Below, one piece after another: positions 47,646 to 56,626 of a stretch of DNA of 64,000 bases. How positions within the stretch are numbered: the first letter of the stretch is position 1; every line of letters starts with the position of its first letter. The stretch is from Periweissella fabaria (GTDB lineage Bacteria > Bacillota > Bacilli > Lactobacillales > Lactobacillaceae). The notes beneath the pieces were generated by a model. The model had not been told where the DNA came from. It searched no databases and saw only the letters and a program-made list of their open reading frames with translations. The stretch lies in contig NZ_CAKKNS010000007.1 of assembly GCF_918814575.1 (NCBI RefSeq), positions 1 to 64,000 of the forward strand, given 5' to 3'. The position numbers and the translations under genes were made by a program.

Positions 47646-48797
47646 ATGGTAAGATTAAAAAAAATTACGATGCTAATCGGTGGTGTTGCAATGGCGGCAT
47701 TGTTGGCAGCGTGTGGAAATATTGGTAGTTCTACCGGTGGTGGCACGACAGGTACAACGACTAACCAATCAGGTGTCCAAACAACCGGACAAATTTCTAA
47801 AAGTGAATATGCCGGGGTTATTAAAAATGGGCATTACTTAACTAGTAATGCCCGTGGACTAACAGCGTCAACGATTAATAATAGTTTTAACTTAAATAGT
47901 TTTGAAGGTGGATTATTAAATATTTCAAAACAATTTTATAATCCAGCAAATTATGTTTTTCAAGAAGGCCAATATTTGAGTAGTAGTACGCTACGGAGTT
48001 GGTTAGGCCGTAAGTCAAAAAATAATCCCGAAGGTTTAAATCCTAAGGATAATGGTAAGAAGGACAATAGTCGCAAACCGATTTATGTGCAATCAATTGA
48101 AGAACAAGATTTCATGCAAAAAAATGGTGATAATTTATCATTAAAGGGAATTACAATCGGAATTGCCATGAATACAGTTGATTATTACCAAAAAGAACAA
48201 TATGGTGCAACTTTCCAACAATCAATTAGTAAGACTGCCATGCAAGAATATGGTAACCAAGTTGCTGAACAAGTAGTCCAACGCTTACGTAAAACGCATG
48301 GTATTTCAAGCGATTTACCGATTGTGGTCGCAATGTATGTGCAATCACAAACTGATAACTTAGCAGGTGGAACTTTTTATGCCAATACACAAACAAAGAC
48401 AGCATCAATTGATAAGTGGAATAAACTGGATATTGTCAATAAAGTCTTCCCACTAATCGGGGCAAGTAGTAAAGACTTTGCAAGTAATGATAGTAAAAGC
48501 TTCCAAAATTTCCAATCACAAGTTCAAAACTTTTTCCCAACGGTTGCAGATGTGACCGCACAAGCCCAATACCAAGATGAAAAAATTCAAGGTGAGCATG
48601 TGACGATTACCACACAATTCTACAGCCAAACTGAAATTAGTAGTTTTACGAATTTTGTTGCTCAAGTTGCGCCAAAATTCTTACCAAGTGGAGTACCGGT
48701 AGATATCACAATTAACTCAGCGAATGGAATTCAAGCATTCTTAAGTCGTGATAGTAATGATCGTAATTTCCAAAGTCACATTTTTACAAGCTATTAA
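47646..48797 (+). CDS. camS: CamS-type lipoprotein (sex pheromone precursor family)
   Basis: The 383-aa predicted lipoprotein has a signal peptide with lipobox LLAAC (cysteine at about residue 23) and a low-complexity Gly/Thr linker, followed by the CamS domain (SEYAGVIKNGHYLTSNARGLT, GGLLNISKQFYNPANYVFQEG). In staphylococci and enterococci the signal peptide yields a mating pheromone; whether that happens here is unknown. It follows ligA, its common neighbour. The gatCAB genes that often come next are absent, and pgi follows instead. Confidence 0.92.
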   Translation: MVRLKKITMLIGGVAMAALLAACGNIGSSTGGGTTGTTTNQSGVQTTGQISKSEYAGVIKNGHYLTSNARGLTASTINNSFNLNSFEGGLLNISKQFYNPANYVFQEGQYLSSSTLRSWLGRKSKNNPEGLNPKDNGKKDNSRKPIYVQSIEEQDFMQKNGDNLSLKGITIGIAMNTVDYYQKEQYGATFQQSISKTAMQEYGNQVAEQVVQRLRKTHGISSDLPIVVAMYVQSQTDNLAGGTFYANTQTKTASIDKWNKLDIVNKVFPLIGASSKDFASNDSKSFQNFQSQVQNFFPTVADVTAQAQYQDEKIQGEHVTITTQFYSQTEISSFTNFVAQVAPKFLPSGVPVDITINSANGIQAFLSRDSNDRNFQSHIFTSY

Positions 48798-48843
48798 GGT
48801 CAATTTTGATCATTTAATAGTTAGTTTTAAAAAGATAATGCTT

Positions 48844-48882
48844 AAGTCGAATGCTTGTAATAAACAAGGTTCGGCTTTTTAT
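48844..48882 (+). terminator. camS terminator
   Basis: AAGTCGAATGCTTGT/ACAAGGTTCGGCTT pairs with two G-T positions and a bulge, followed by TTTTTATTAT. Confidence 0.75.
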
Positions 48883-48979
48883 TATACGATTTTTAAATAA
48901 TAAAATATAACAACGATTCGAAAATGTTGATATAAATGCAATTTGAGCCGTTTTTTTAAATTTTATCAAAAATATAATT

Positions 48980-49001
48980 TTAGTTTGATTAATCAAACTA
49001 A
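48980..49001. promoter_or_regulatory. 22-bp perfect palindrome upstream of pgi
   Basis: The 11-base half TTAGTTTGATT is followed directly by its exact complement AATCAAACTAA, with no spacer. It lies about 100 bases upstream of the pgi -10 and is probably a repressor or activator site of unknown identity. Confidence 0.6.
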
Positions 49002-49078
49002 TGGAAAAATGTGCTAGAATGAAGAAAATGTTGCAAAAGAGTGGATTTTTTCTTAAAAATTGGACTATACCACTAGTT

Positions 49079-49102
49079 TTGGAAGCGCTTTTACAATATA
49101 AT
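49079..49102 (+). promoter_or_regulatory. pgi promoter with cre-like site
   Basis: TATAAT (49097-49102) is preceded by TTGGAAGCGCTTTTA (49079-49093), which fits the CcpA cre consensus (WTGNAANCGNWNNCW) with one mismatch. A cre overlapping the core promoter would normally repress. The interval 48798-49136 otherwise holds the camS terminator and the palindrome. Confidence 0.55.
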
Positions 49103-49136
49103 ATAAGTATCTTAATTATCTAGGAGGCTTCACATA

Positions 49137-50483
49137 ATGGCACGAATTAAATTTGATTATTCTAACGTTAAGAATTTTGTTAACGATCACGAACTTGCAC
49201 AAATGCAAACAATGGTTAACGCGGTTGACCGTGATTTGCGCGCAGGAACAGGTGTAGGTTCTGATTTTACTGGATGGGTAACTTTACCAACTGATTACGA
49301 TAAGGACGAATTTGCTCGCATCCAAGCAGCCGCTAAGAAGATTCAAAGCGACTCTAAGGTCTTGGTTGTTATCGGAATCGGTGGTTCATACCTTGGTTCA
49401 CGTGCAGCGATTGATTTCTTGCACGAATTCTACAACAACTACTTACCAGATGATCAACGTGAATTCCCACAAGTATTGTTTGCTGGTAACTCAATTAGCC
49501 CAGCTTACCTTAATGATTTAATCAAAGTAATTGGTGACCGTGACTTCTCAGTTAACGTCATCTCAAAATCAGGAACAACTACTGAACCAGCGATTGCGTT
49601 CCGTGTGTTCAAAGACTTACTTGAAAAGAAATATGGCCAAGAAGGTGCCAAGAGCCGGATTTACGCTACAACTGATGCCAAGCGTGGTGCGTTGAAGGGT
49701 GAAGCTACTACTGAAGGATACGAAACTTTCGTTGTACCTGATGCCGTTGGTGGACGTTTCACAGTCTTAACTGCATGTGGATTACTTCCAATTGCTGCTT
49801 CTGGTGCTGATATTGAACAATTGATGGCCGGTGCTCGTCAAGCACAAGCTGATTATGCTGATCCTGACTTGGCTACTAATGGTGCTTACCAATATGCAGC
49901 AATGCGTAATATCTTATATCGTAAGGGTTACACCACTGAAATCCTTGCTAACTGGGAACCAACATTACAATACCTTGCAGAATGGTGGAAACAATTACAA
50001 GGTGAATCAGAAGGTAAAGACCACAAGGGAATTTACCCATCATCAGCTAACTACTCAACTGACTTACACTCATTAGGTCAATACATCCAAGATGGTCGTC
50101 GTGATTTGATGGAAACAGTTATCAAAGTGGCCACACCAGTTAGTGATTACGTAGTACCAGTGACTGATGAAGACCTTGATGGCTTAGGTTACTTACAAGG
50201 TAAGAACATGTCTTATGTTAACGATACTGCGATGCAAGGGGTTGTTTTAGCTCACGTTGATGGTGGTGTACCTAACATGATTGTTGAAATTGAAAAGCAA
50301 GATGAATTCTCACTTGGTTACTTATTCTACTTCTTCGAAATCGCTGTTGGTATTTCAGGTTACTTGAACGGAATTAATCCATTTGACCAACCTGGTGTTG
50401 AAGCATACAAAACTAACATGTTTGCCTTATTAGGTAAGCCTGGTTACGAAGATAAGACTAAGGAATTACGTGCCCGTCTTTAA
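49137..50483 (+). CDS. pgi: Glucose-6-phosphate isomerase
   Basis: Pgi interconverts glucose-6-P and fructose-6-P. The 448-aa protein matches the shorter Gram-positive type: [19 protein letters not shown] (about residues 76-94), [19 protein letters not shown] (about 139-157), [19 protein letters not shown] and [19 protein letters not shown] near the end. AGGAGG precedes the ATG by nine bases. Codon use is biased (AAC, TTC, TAC), as expected for a highly expressed gene, unlike its neighbours. Confidence 0.98.
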   Translation: MARIKFDYSNVKNFVNDHELAQMQTMVNAVDRDLRAGTGVGSDFTGWVTLPTDYDKDEFARIQAAAKKIQSDSKVLVVIGIGGSYLGSRAAIDFLHEFYNNYLPDDQREFPQVLFAGNSISPAYLNDLIKVIGDRDFSVNVISKSGTTTEPAIAFRVFKDLLEKKYGQEGAKSRIYATTDAKRGALKGEATTEGYETFVVPDAVGGRFTVLTACGLLPIAASGADIEQLMAGARQAQADYADPDLATNGAYQYAAMRNILYRKGYTTEILANWEPTLQYLAEWWKQLQGESEGKDHKGIYPSSANYSTDLHSLGQYIQDGRRDLMETVIKVATPVSDYVVPVTDEDLDGLGYLQGKNMSYVNDTAMQGVVLAHVDGGVPNMIVEIEKQDEFSLGYLFYFFEIAVGISGYLNGINPFDQPGVEAYKTNMFALLGKPGYEDKTKELRARL

Positions 50484-50564
50484 TTCTAAATTATAAAACG
50501 ATAAATTTAACTGCAATTATGCATTGACTAGTAATTTAAAAAGACTATAATTTAATAGTGAAAT

Positions 50565-50636
50565 GGCCTGTTGGTCAAGTGGTCAAGACGTCGCGTTCTC
50601 AGCGCGGAATCCTGAGTTCGATCCTCAGACAGGCTA
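50565..50636 (+). tRNA. tRNA-Glu (anticodon CTC)
   Basis: The acceptor GGCCTGT pairs with ACAGGCT (one G-T) and the discriminator is A50636. The anticodon stem TCGCG/CGCGG encloses TTCTCAG (anticodon CTC). Its promoter is TTGACT (50524-50529)-N16-TATAAT (50546-50551). It reads GAG, a minor codon here. Confidence 0.93.
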
Positions 50637-50704
50637 TCTTATTACTAGATGTTAGTCTAATATTACTGAAATATTGTATAGTAGTTATCAAATCTAGCGT
50701 TATA

Positions 50705-50742
50705 AAATCCTTATGGTGATTACTCATCATAAGGATTTTTTT
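50705..50742 (+). terminator. tRNA-Glu terminator
   Basis: AAATCCTTATG/CATAAGGATTT with a 12-base loop is followed by TTTTG. Confidence 0.88.
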
Positions 50743-50768
50743 GTAGGAAATATTAAATAGGGAGAAGC

Positions 50769-52688
50769 ATGATGTTAACACAAATTAAGCATAAGATAGC
50801 AACCTATCCGCTGATTGATTATGATCAATTATGGGAGCAATTAATTGAAGCTGAAGTGGTTTGCTTTGATGTATTTAATACTTTACTTAAACAAAATACC
50901 CCAAATAATTCTGATATATTTACGTTAGTGGCTGAATTATGGCAACAAAAACATGCACAACCACTTGTAGATTTTAAGCAACACCGCCTTGCTGCACAAC
51001 AGCAAGCACGTGCTAAGTATGGAGCAGCATATACGTTAGCTAATGTGTATGAATTCTTAGCGGTACCACCGGCAGTTATGGATTTGGAATTTCAGTTAGT
51101 TTATCAAGTCCAGCAAGCCAATACCCCCATTCAGACATTGTATAATGCGTTACGCCAAGCTGGTAAACGGATTGTGATCATTGCTGACACTAATGCTGAT
51201 AAGGTAACTGTGGCTAGTTTATTAGCACAAACGGGCTATATAGGTTATGAAAAGCTGTATGTATCGCAAGAATATGGTGAATCGTTTAAAAACGGGCGCT
51301 TATTTAAAAAAATATTGCAAGAATTAGCTTTAGCACCACAACAAGTATTACATGTTGGTGACGATTGGTACCATGATTATTTAGCTAGTAAGGAAGCCCA
51401 TATCAGATGCTATCGCATCCCCAAAGTTGTTAACAATAGTTATCAACCTGTAATTAAAAATGATGTGATCTTGAAGACGATGCAATTGTTTTGCAATAAT
51501 ACGTTGGCACAGTATGAATTTGATAGCTATCAAGAATTTGGCTATAGTGTTTTTGGTCCAGTAATTTTAGGATTTAGCCAATGGTTGCAACATAACGTAG
51601 CCGCGGATGAAAAACTTTTTTTCTTAGCTCGTGATGGGTTTATTCTACAAGAAGCTTATCAAACATTATTTCCCAATCAAGTAACGAGTTATTTACATGT
51701 GTCTCGGCAAGCACTGCAAGTTCCCTTATTGAAGGATGCATTATCAATTGAGGAAGTTTTGGAAATCATAAATTTACCAACAGAGTTTACCGCTAACCAA
51801 TTTTTAGCAGCGTGTGGATTAGGCTTTAAAACACAAATCATGGATAGTGATATCAAATATAGGAATGAACCCCAGTTTTATCAACATCTTGAACAATTGT
51901 ATCAACAACATCAAACCGCTATTATAGCCAATGCCCAAGAAGAATTTATGTATTTAGCCCAGTATTTAAAGACCATGAATTTTACGGGCAAAGTGGCAAT
52001 TATTGATATTGGTTGGCATGGTAATAAACAACGTGCCTTACAGCAATTTTGTCATATGGCCGGAATTTCGGTTGAAATAACGGGATATTATTTTGGCTTG
52101 GCAAAATCTACTAATCCGTCATTAAAAGCTCGTGGTTTTTGGTTTGATCAACTTGCTCAACCTGCGGCTCTAAATTTAGCCCAATCAGTACATGGAATTA
52201 TTGAATTTTTGTTCTCAGCTAACCATGGATCAACAAGACATTATCGTCAACTAAATGGAGAAGTAGTACCCGTGCTGGCCCATTATGAATTTACCGGGTC
52301 GCATAGTTTAGTTATTCAAGGTCAGTTACTCAAAACAATTCGTCAAGCAGCATTGCAATTTGTCGCCGATTTTGGGACATCTAATTTACAATCAATAATT
52401 GAATTAACACCACAACAGGCGATGAAGTTATTTGAATTAAAAACATTTAAACCTGATAAAGAATTTATGTGTCGATTTGGTCATTTTGAATTTATTGATC
52501 GTAATGTAAAATATTTGGTAATGCCTAAAGGTAATTGGTATTATGTTTTTCATCCCGCCAAATTTAAATATGATTTTTTTAATTCACGGTGGCCAATCGG
52601 TTTTTTAAAACGTATTTTTAAACTACCCATTAATTACTTGGCAGTCTATGAACGGCTAGTAAAACAATTTGATACCTCAAATAATTAA
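50769..52688 (+). CDS. HAD-fold protein of the large bacterial family linked to surface polysaccharides
   Basis: The 639-aa soluble protein has an N-terminal HAD hydrolase domain: VVCFDVFNTLLKQN (about residues 33-46, nucleophile Asp and partner Asn), IVIIADTNADKVT (motif II region) and LHVGDDWYHDYLASKEA (about 194-210). The second half (about 250-639) has FLARDGFILQEAYQTL and VAIIDIGWHGNKQRAL, seen in long HAD proteins near glycan and teichoic-acid genes. Note D-x-F-N rather than D-x-D in motif I, so activity may be altered. GGAGAAG precedes ATG 50769. No glycan gene is adjacent except the GT2 gene 1.6 kb downstream. Confidence 0.75.
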   Translation: MMLTQIKHKIATYPLIDYDQLWEQLIEAEVVCFDVFNTLLKQNTPNNSDIFTLVAELWQQKHAQPLVDFKQHRLAAQQQARAKYGAAYTLANVYEFLAVPPAVMDLEFQLVYQVQQANTPIQTLYNALRQAGKRIVIIADTNADKVTVASLLAQTGYIGYEKLYVSQEYGESFKNGRLFKKILQELALAPQQVLHVGDDWYHDYLASKEAHIRCYRIPKVVNNSYQPVIKNDVILKTMQLFCNNTLAQYEFDSYQEFGYSVFGPVILGFSQWLQHNVAADEKLFFLARDGFILQEAYQTLFPNQVTSYLHVSRQALQVPLLKDALSIEEVLEIINLPTEFTANQFLAACGLGFKTQIMDSDIKYRNEPQFYQHLEQLYQQHQTAIIANAQEEFMYLAQYLKTMNFTGKVAIIDIGWHGNKQRALQQFCHMAGISVEITGYYFGLAKSTNPSLKARGFWFDQLAQPAALNLAQSVHGIIEFLFSANHGSTRHYRQLNGEVVPVLAHYEFTGSHSLVIQGQLLKTIRQAALQFVADFGTSNLQSIIELTPQQAMKLFELKTFKPDKEFMCRFGHFEFIDRNVKYLVMPKGNWYYVFHPAKFKYDFFNSRWPIGFLKRIFKLPINYLAVYERLVKQFDTSNN

Positions 52689-52708
52689 CTTGAAAGGAAG
52701 TAGCTTTA

Positions 52709-53509
52709 ATGCAGACGATAAGTAAAGTTGAGCAACAGAAACGTGCTGGGCGGTTTAATATTTATATTGCTGATGAATTTGCTTTTGCCGTTGCGGAGAC
52801 CGTACTAATTCGGTTTAATTTATTCAAAGGTCGGGCGTTAACACCAACTTTAATTGAAGAAATTAAACAAGCTGACCAACAAGCTAAGGCTTTACAAACG
52901 GCATATGTTTATTTAAGTCAGCAACTGCGGTCACGTTATGAAGTTCAACAAAAACTGCAACAAGCTGAGATTAATCCGGTAACGATTGAGATGACGTTGG
53001 CGCGTTTAACGACGGAACGATTAATTGATGATCTCGCATATGCCCAAAGTTTAGTTCGAACGGTTGCTAATACTAGTGTTAAAGGGCCACAAGTTATAAA
53101 ACAACTGTTATATCAAAAGCATATTGCAGCTGATATTAGTGAACAAGCGTTGACTGAATATTCACAAGAATTACAAATTGAAAACGCAACTAAGTTATAT
53201 TTTCAATTGGCAAAACGGTATCACAAATTATCTAATTTTGCTAAGCAACAGAAAATATATCAAACTTTAATGCAAAAAGGTTATAGTGCAACGATTATTG
53301 AAAGGGTAAAAACTGACAATGAGTTAACTACTGATGATGACGAGGAACAACAAAATTTACGCCATTTAGCAGAAAAAGTTTGGCATCGTAACCGTAATAT
53401 TGAAACGGTAAAACGGATTTTAAAGACTAAGCAAGCCCTATATAATAAAGGATTTCAAGGCGATGATATTAACGAAATTATGGCTGGCTTAGTCACAGAA
53501 GTTGACTAA
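52709..53509 (+). CDS. recX: Recombination regulatory protein RecX
   Basis: RecX modulates RecA filaments. The 266-aa protein matches the long Firmicutes form: an N-terminal part FNIYIADEFAFAVAETVLIRFNLFKGRAL, then three-helix RecX repeats (LSQQLRSRYEVQQKLQQAEI, LIDDLAYAQSLVRTVANTSVKGPQVIKQLLYQKHI). It lies 20 bases after the HAD gene behind AAAGGAAG. It precedes ntdP, as in many lactobacilli; recA is at the end of the window. Confidence 0.93.
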   Translation: MQTISKVEQQKRAGRFNIYIADEFAFAVAETVLIRFNLFKGRALTPTLIEEIKQADQQAKALQTAYVYLSQQLRSRYEVQQKLQQAEINPVTIEMTLARLTTERLIDDLAYAQSLVRTVANTSVKGPQVIKQLLYQKHIAADISEQALTEYSQELQIENATKLYFQLAKRYHKLSNFAKQQKIYQTLMQKGYSATIIERVKTDNELTTDDDEEQQNLRHLAEKVWHRNRNIETVKRILKTKQALYNKGFQGDDINEIMAGLVTEVD

Positions 53510-53614
53510 ATTTATGTATTCTTGGCGGATATATATATAATTTTTACACAATATCTGATATTCCGTGTATAATAAATAATGAAATTCGATGTTTAGTCAG
53601 AAAGTTGGTCTGGT

Positions 53615-54166
53615 ATGGTCAAGGAACGCGGACCGCGTGAGGGCGACTTTATTACCATTAAAAGCTATAAGCATGACGGGAGTTTACATCGAACTTGGCG
53701 CGATACCATGGTGTTAAAAACCAGTGAGAATGCAATTATTGGGGTTAATGATCACACACTAGTAACGGAAGATGACGGCCGGCGGTGGGTGACTCGTGAA
53801 CCGGCAATTGTCTATTTTCATAAACATTATTGGTTCAATATTATCGCAATGATTCGAGATAATGGTGTTTCGTATTACTGTAATTTGGCATCGCCATATA
53901 CATTAGATAAAGAAGCATTGAAATACATTGATTATGATTTGGATGTTAAGGTCTATCCAGATGGTGAAAAAAGGTTATTAGATGCAGACGAATACGAGGC
54001 CCATGGTAATCAATGGCATTACTCCAAAGAAGTCGATCGGATTTTGAAGGAGAATGTAAAGATATTAGTAGATTGGATTAATAACGAGAAGGGCCCTTTT
54101 TCAAAGGAATACGTTAGCCTTTGGTATAGTAGATATCAAGAGTTGTCTCGTCGTGCAGACAGCTAG
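53615..54166 (+). CDS. ntdP: Nucleoside tri-/diphosphate phosphatase (DUF402, Ntdp)
   Basis: The 183-aa protein belongs to the DUF402/UPF0374 family, whose staphylococcal member Ntdp hydrolyses nucleoside tri- and diphosphates. It has [25 protein letters not shown] (about residues 9-33), [28 protein letters not shown] (about 66-93) and [27 protein letters not shown] with the metal-binding Asp cluster. The first 5 residues (MVKER) are uncertain; a start shortly downstream is possible. It is monocistronic with its own terminator. Confidence 0.88.
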   Translation: MVKERGPREGDFITIKSYKHDGSLHRTWRDTMVLKTSENAIIGVNDHTLVTEDDGRRWVTREPAIVYFHKHYWFNIIAMIRDNGVSYYCNLASPYTLDKEALKYIDYDLDVKVYPDGEKRLLDADEYEAHGNQWHYSKEVDRILKENVKILVDWINNEKGPFSKEYVSLWYSRYQELSRRADS

Positions 54167-54190
54167 TCGCTGTAGGTAAATAAAAGGATG

Positions 54191-54224
54191 GGGAGTGGTT
54201 AGTGCTTCTCATCCTTTTATTTGT
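54191..54224 (+). terminator. ntdP terminator
   Basis: AAAAGGATG/CATCCTTTT with an inner GGAG/CTTCT pairing and a T-rich end. Confidence 0.82.
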
Positions 54225-54291
54225 TTATTTGTAAAAATAAGATAAAATAAGCGTATAAGTATTTTACTAGGAAAGAAGTAGGGGTTAAATT

Positions 54292-55215
54292 TTGAAATTA
54301 TCAATTATTGTACCTGTATATAATGAAGAGGAAACCATAGCCTTATTCTATGATGCGGTCCAAGCAGTTCATGCAGAGCTGAATGATATTGAATACGAAT
54401 ACTGGTTCATTGATGATGGTTCTTCTGATCATACAATGGTTGAGGTTCGTAAATTACAGGAAAAAGATGCTGCTGTCCACTACGTTACTTTTGCCCGTAA
54501 TTTTGGTAAAGAAGCAGCGCTATATGCAGGCTTAAAAAATGCAACCGGGGATTTAGTAACTGTTATGGATGTTGATTTACAAGATCCACCAGCCTTATTG
54601 CCGGAAATGATTGCGGGTGTTGTGTCTGGCGAATGGGATTGTATCGGAACCCGGCGGATTAGCCGGGATGGTGAATCTAAAATTCGAACGATGTTTGCGA
54701 ATACCTTTTATTGGTTAATTAACAAAATTTCACCAGTTGAAATGGTACCTGGTGCCCGTGATTTTCGGGTTATGACTCGTCAAATGGTTGATTCAATTTT
54801 AGAATTAGGTGAATACAATCGTTTTTCAAAAGGTATTTTTAGCTGGGTTGGTTTTAAAACAAAATATCTTGAATACAAAAATATTGAACGGGTTGCGGGG
54901 ACTACATCATGGTCATTTTGGGGATTATTTCGCTATGCAATTGAAGGTATTGTGACGTTCTCTGAAGCGCCATTAATTTTTGCTTCTGGGCTCGGAGCTA
55001 CCATGGCCGGAGTTGCTAGCGTTTCTTTGATTTTTGTCGTTATTCGCGCATTGCTTACTAATACGAGTGTTGCTGGTTGGGCTTCAACAATTTCAATTGT
55101 TTTATTCATTGGTGGTATTCAACTACTGGTCCTAGGAATTATTGGCCGTTATATTGGTAATATTTATATGGAAGTAAAACATCGGCCAATTTATGTAGCA
55201 CGTGAAATTAAATAA
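54292..55215 (+). CDS. Membrane-anchored GT2 glycosyltransferase (GtrB/DPM-like)
   Basis: This enzyme is predicted to transfer a sugar from a nucleotide sugar to undecaprenyl phosphate. The 307-aa protein has the GT-A start LSIIVPVYNEEETIALFYDA, DDGSSDHTM, the DxD-type VMDVDLQDPPALLPEM (about residues 92-107) and GARDFRVMTRQMVD. Two C-terminal membrane helices (about residues 227-253 and 262-285) follow. The start is TTG 54292 behind GTAGGGG. A partner flippase or GtrC-type transferase is not next to it. It stands alone before ddl. Confidence 0.9.
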   Translation: MKLSIIVPVYNEEETIALFYDAVQAVHAELNDIEYEYWFIDDGSSDHTMVEVRKLQEKDAAVHYVTFARNFGKEAALYAGLKNATGDLVTVMDVDLQDPPALLPEMIAGVVSGEWDCIGTRRISRDGESKIRTMFANTFYWLINKISPVEMVPGARDFRVMTRQMVDSILELGEYNRFSKGIFSWVGFKTKYLEYKNIERVAGTTSWSFWGLFRYAIEGIVTFSEAPLIFASGLGATMAGVASVSLIFVVIRALLTNTSVAGWASTISIVLFIGGIQLLVLGIIGRYIGNIYMEVKHRPIYVAREIK

Positions 55216-55222
55216 TTAAGAC

Positions 55223-55256
55223 AAAATGGCATTCAAATTTTGGATGTCATTTTTAG
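55223..55256 (+). terminator. Terminator after the GT2 gene
   Basis: AAAATGGCATTC pairs imperfectly with GGATGTCATTTT, followed by a T-rich stretch. Confidence 0.75.
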
Positions 55257-55371
55257 TTTAAAAAGTGGCAGATATTTTTAAAATGATGTAAATTAAAAAA
55301 GGTTACAGTTATCGTAAATATGATATAATAATGTGTCAATGGTATGGACAAAGATAAGGATGGAATATTTA

Positions 55372-56514
55372 ATGGCAACTAAAAAAATACACGTAGCATT
55401 ACTTTTTGGCGGAAATTCTTCTGAACATGATGTTTCAAAGCGTTCAGCGCGTAATGTTTACGATGCTCTTGATAAAGAGAAATATGAGATTAGTATTTTT
55501 ATGTTCTCAAAAGACGGTATTTTGATGGGCACAGAAGTATCAAACAAAATTTTGGACGGCGCAGCTGAAGATGAATTAGTTGCCGCTGAAATGGCCAAGA
55601 TGGATACTAAAAATCCACTTGCACCAATTACCGCATTGAGCGAAGTAAGTGATATTGATATTTTTTGGCCAGTAATTCACGGTAACTTAGGTGAAGATGG
55701 TACAATTCAAGCACTTTTCAAATTACTCAATAAACCATTTATTGGAGCACCTCAAACTGCTTCAGGAATGGCCTTTGATAAAGAATTAACAAAACGTATC
55801 TTGAACCAAGCCGGTGTTCGTAATACAAAATATGTATTGGTTACACCAGAAAATAAGGATCAACATACGTATGAATCATTAGCTGCTGAACTTGGTGAAA
55901 CTTTGTTTGTTAAGCCAGCTAAACAAGGATCATCTGTTGGAATGCAAATGGCACATAATGCAGCTGAATATGAAGTTGCATTAAACAATGCCTTGCAATA
56001 TGACTACAAGGTCTTAGTTGAACAAACAATCAACCACCCACGTGAACTTGAAATTTCATTATTAGGTAATGAAGAACCTAAGATTTCTAAACTTGGTGAA
56101 ATTATTGTGCCTGAAAACGAAGAGTTTTACGATTACAATAATAAGTTTGTTGATGCGTCTGGAGTTGTTTTTGACTTGCCAGCCATTATTGAACCAGCAT
56201 TAGCAAAAGAAATCGAAGAAATGTCATTGAAGGCTTATGAAGCACTTGAACTAAAAGGTTTAACGCGGATTGACTTCTTGGTTGATGAAAATGGGGTGCC
56301 TTACTTAGGTGAACCAAATACATTACCAGGGATGACTAATATTTCATTGTACCCACAAATGTGGCAAGTTTCAGGAATTGGCTACACGGAACTATTGGAT
56401 GAAATCATTAACTATGGTTTTGCCGAATTTGAACGTAATTCAAAAATTAGTTACGCCTTCCAAGAACTTGGTGAAGAACGAGTTGGGGAAAAGCGCTACA
56501 CTGAAGAAGTTTAA
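55372..56514 (+). CDS. ddl: D-alanine ligase, predicted D-Ala-D-Lac type
   Basis: Ddl makes the dipeptide or depsipeptide end of the peptidoglycan stem. The 380-aa protein is an ATP-grasp ligase: LFGGNSSEHDVSKRSARNVYDAL, IHGNLGEDGTIQALFKLL, KPAKQGSSVG (about residues 181-190), EQTINHPRELEIS and RIDFLVDENGVPYLGEPNTLPGMT near 320-340. In the omega loop it reads FYDYNNKF; F259 aligns with Tyr216 of E. coli DdlB. Phe here is known to favour D-lactate and goes with intrinsic vancomycin resistance in Leuconostoc and lactobacilli. The start ATG 55372 follows AAGGATGG; upstream in-frame ATGs (55333, 55360) are less likely. Confidence 0.94.
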   Translation: MATKKIHVALLFGGNSSEHDVSKRSARNVYDALDKEKYEISIFMFSKDGILMGTEVSNKILDGAAEDELVAAEMAKMDTKNPLAPITALSEVSDIDIFWPVIHGNLGEDGTIQALFKLLNKPFIGAPQTASGMAFDKELTKRILNQAGVRNTKYVLVTPENKDQHTYESLAAELGETLFVKPAKQGSSVGMQMAHNAAEYEVALNNALQYDYKVLVEQTINHPRELEISLLGNEEPKISKLGEIIVPENEEFYDYNNKFVDASGVVFDLPAIIEPALAKEIEEMSLKAYEALELKGLTRIDFLVDENGVPYLGEPNTLPGMTNISLYPQMWQVSGIGYTELLDEIINYGFAEFERNSKISYAFQELGEERVGEKRYTEEV

Positions 56515-56530
56515 TAATCATAAATATGGG

Positions 56531-56562
56531 GAGGTTGACATTTTTTATGTCAACCTCTTTGC
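56531..56562 (+). terminator. ddl terminator
   Basis: GAGGTTGACAT/ATGTCAACCTC with a five-base T loop, followed by TTT. Confidence 0.85.
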
Positions 56563-56626
56563 CTTTTTACGGCTAATCGAGTAGAGTAGTTCTGATAAAG
56601 GTTTATTAAATTTTAGGGGGATTATT

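Noticed and set aside
53510-53614. A riboswitch or leader before ntdP
   Set aside because: Only an AT-rich promoter-like stretch is visible; no terminator or conserved aptamer-like structure.
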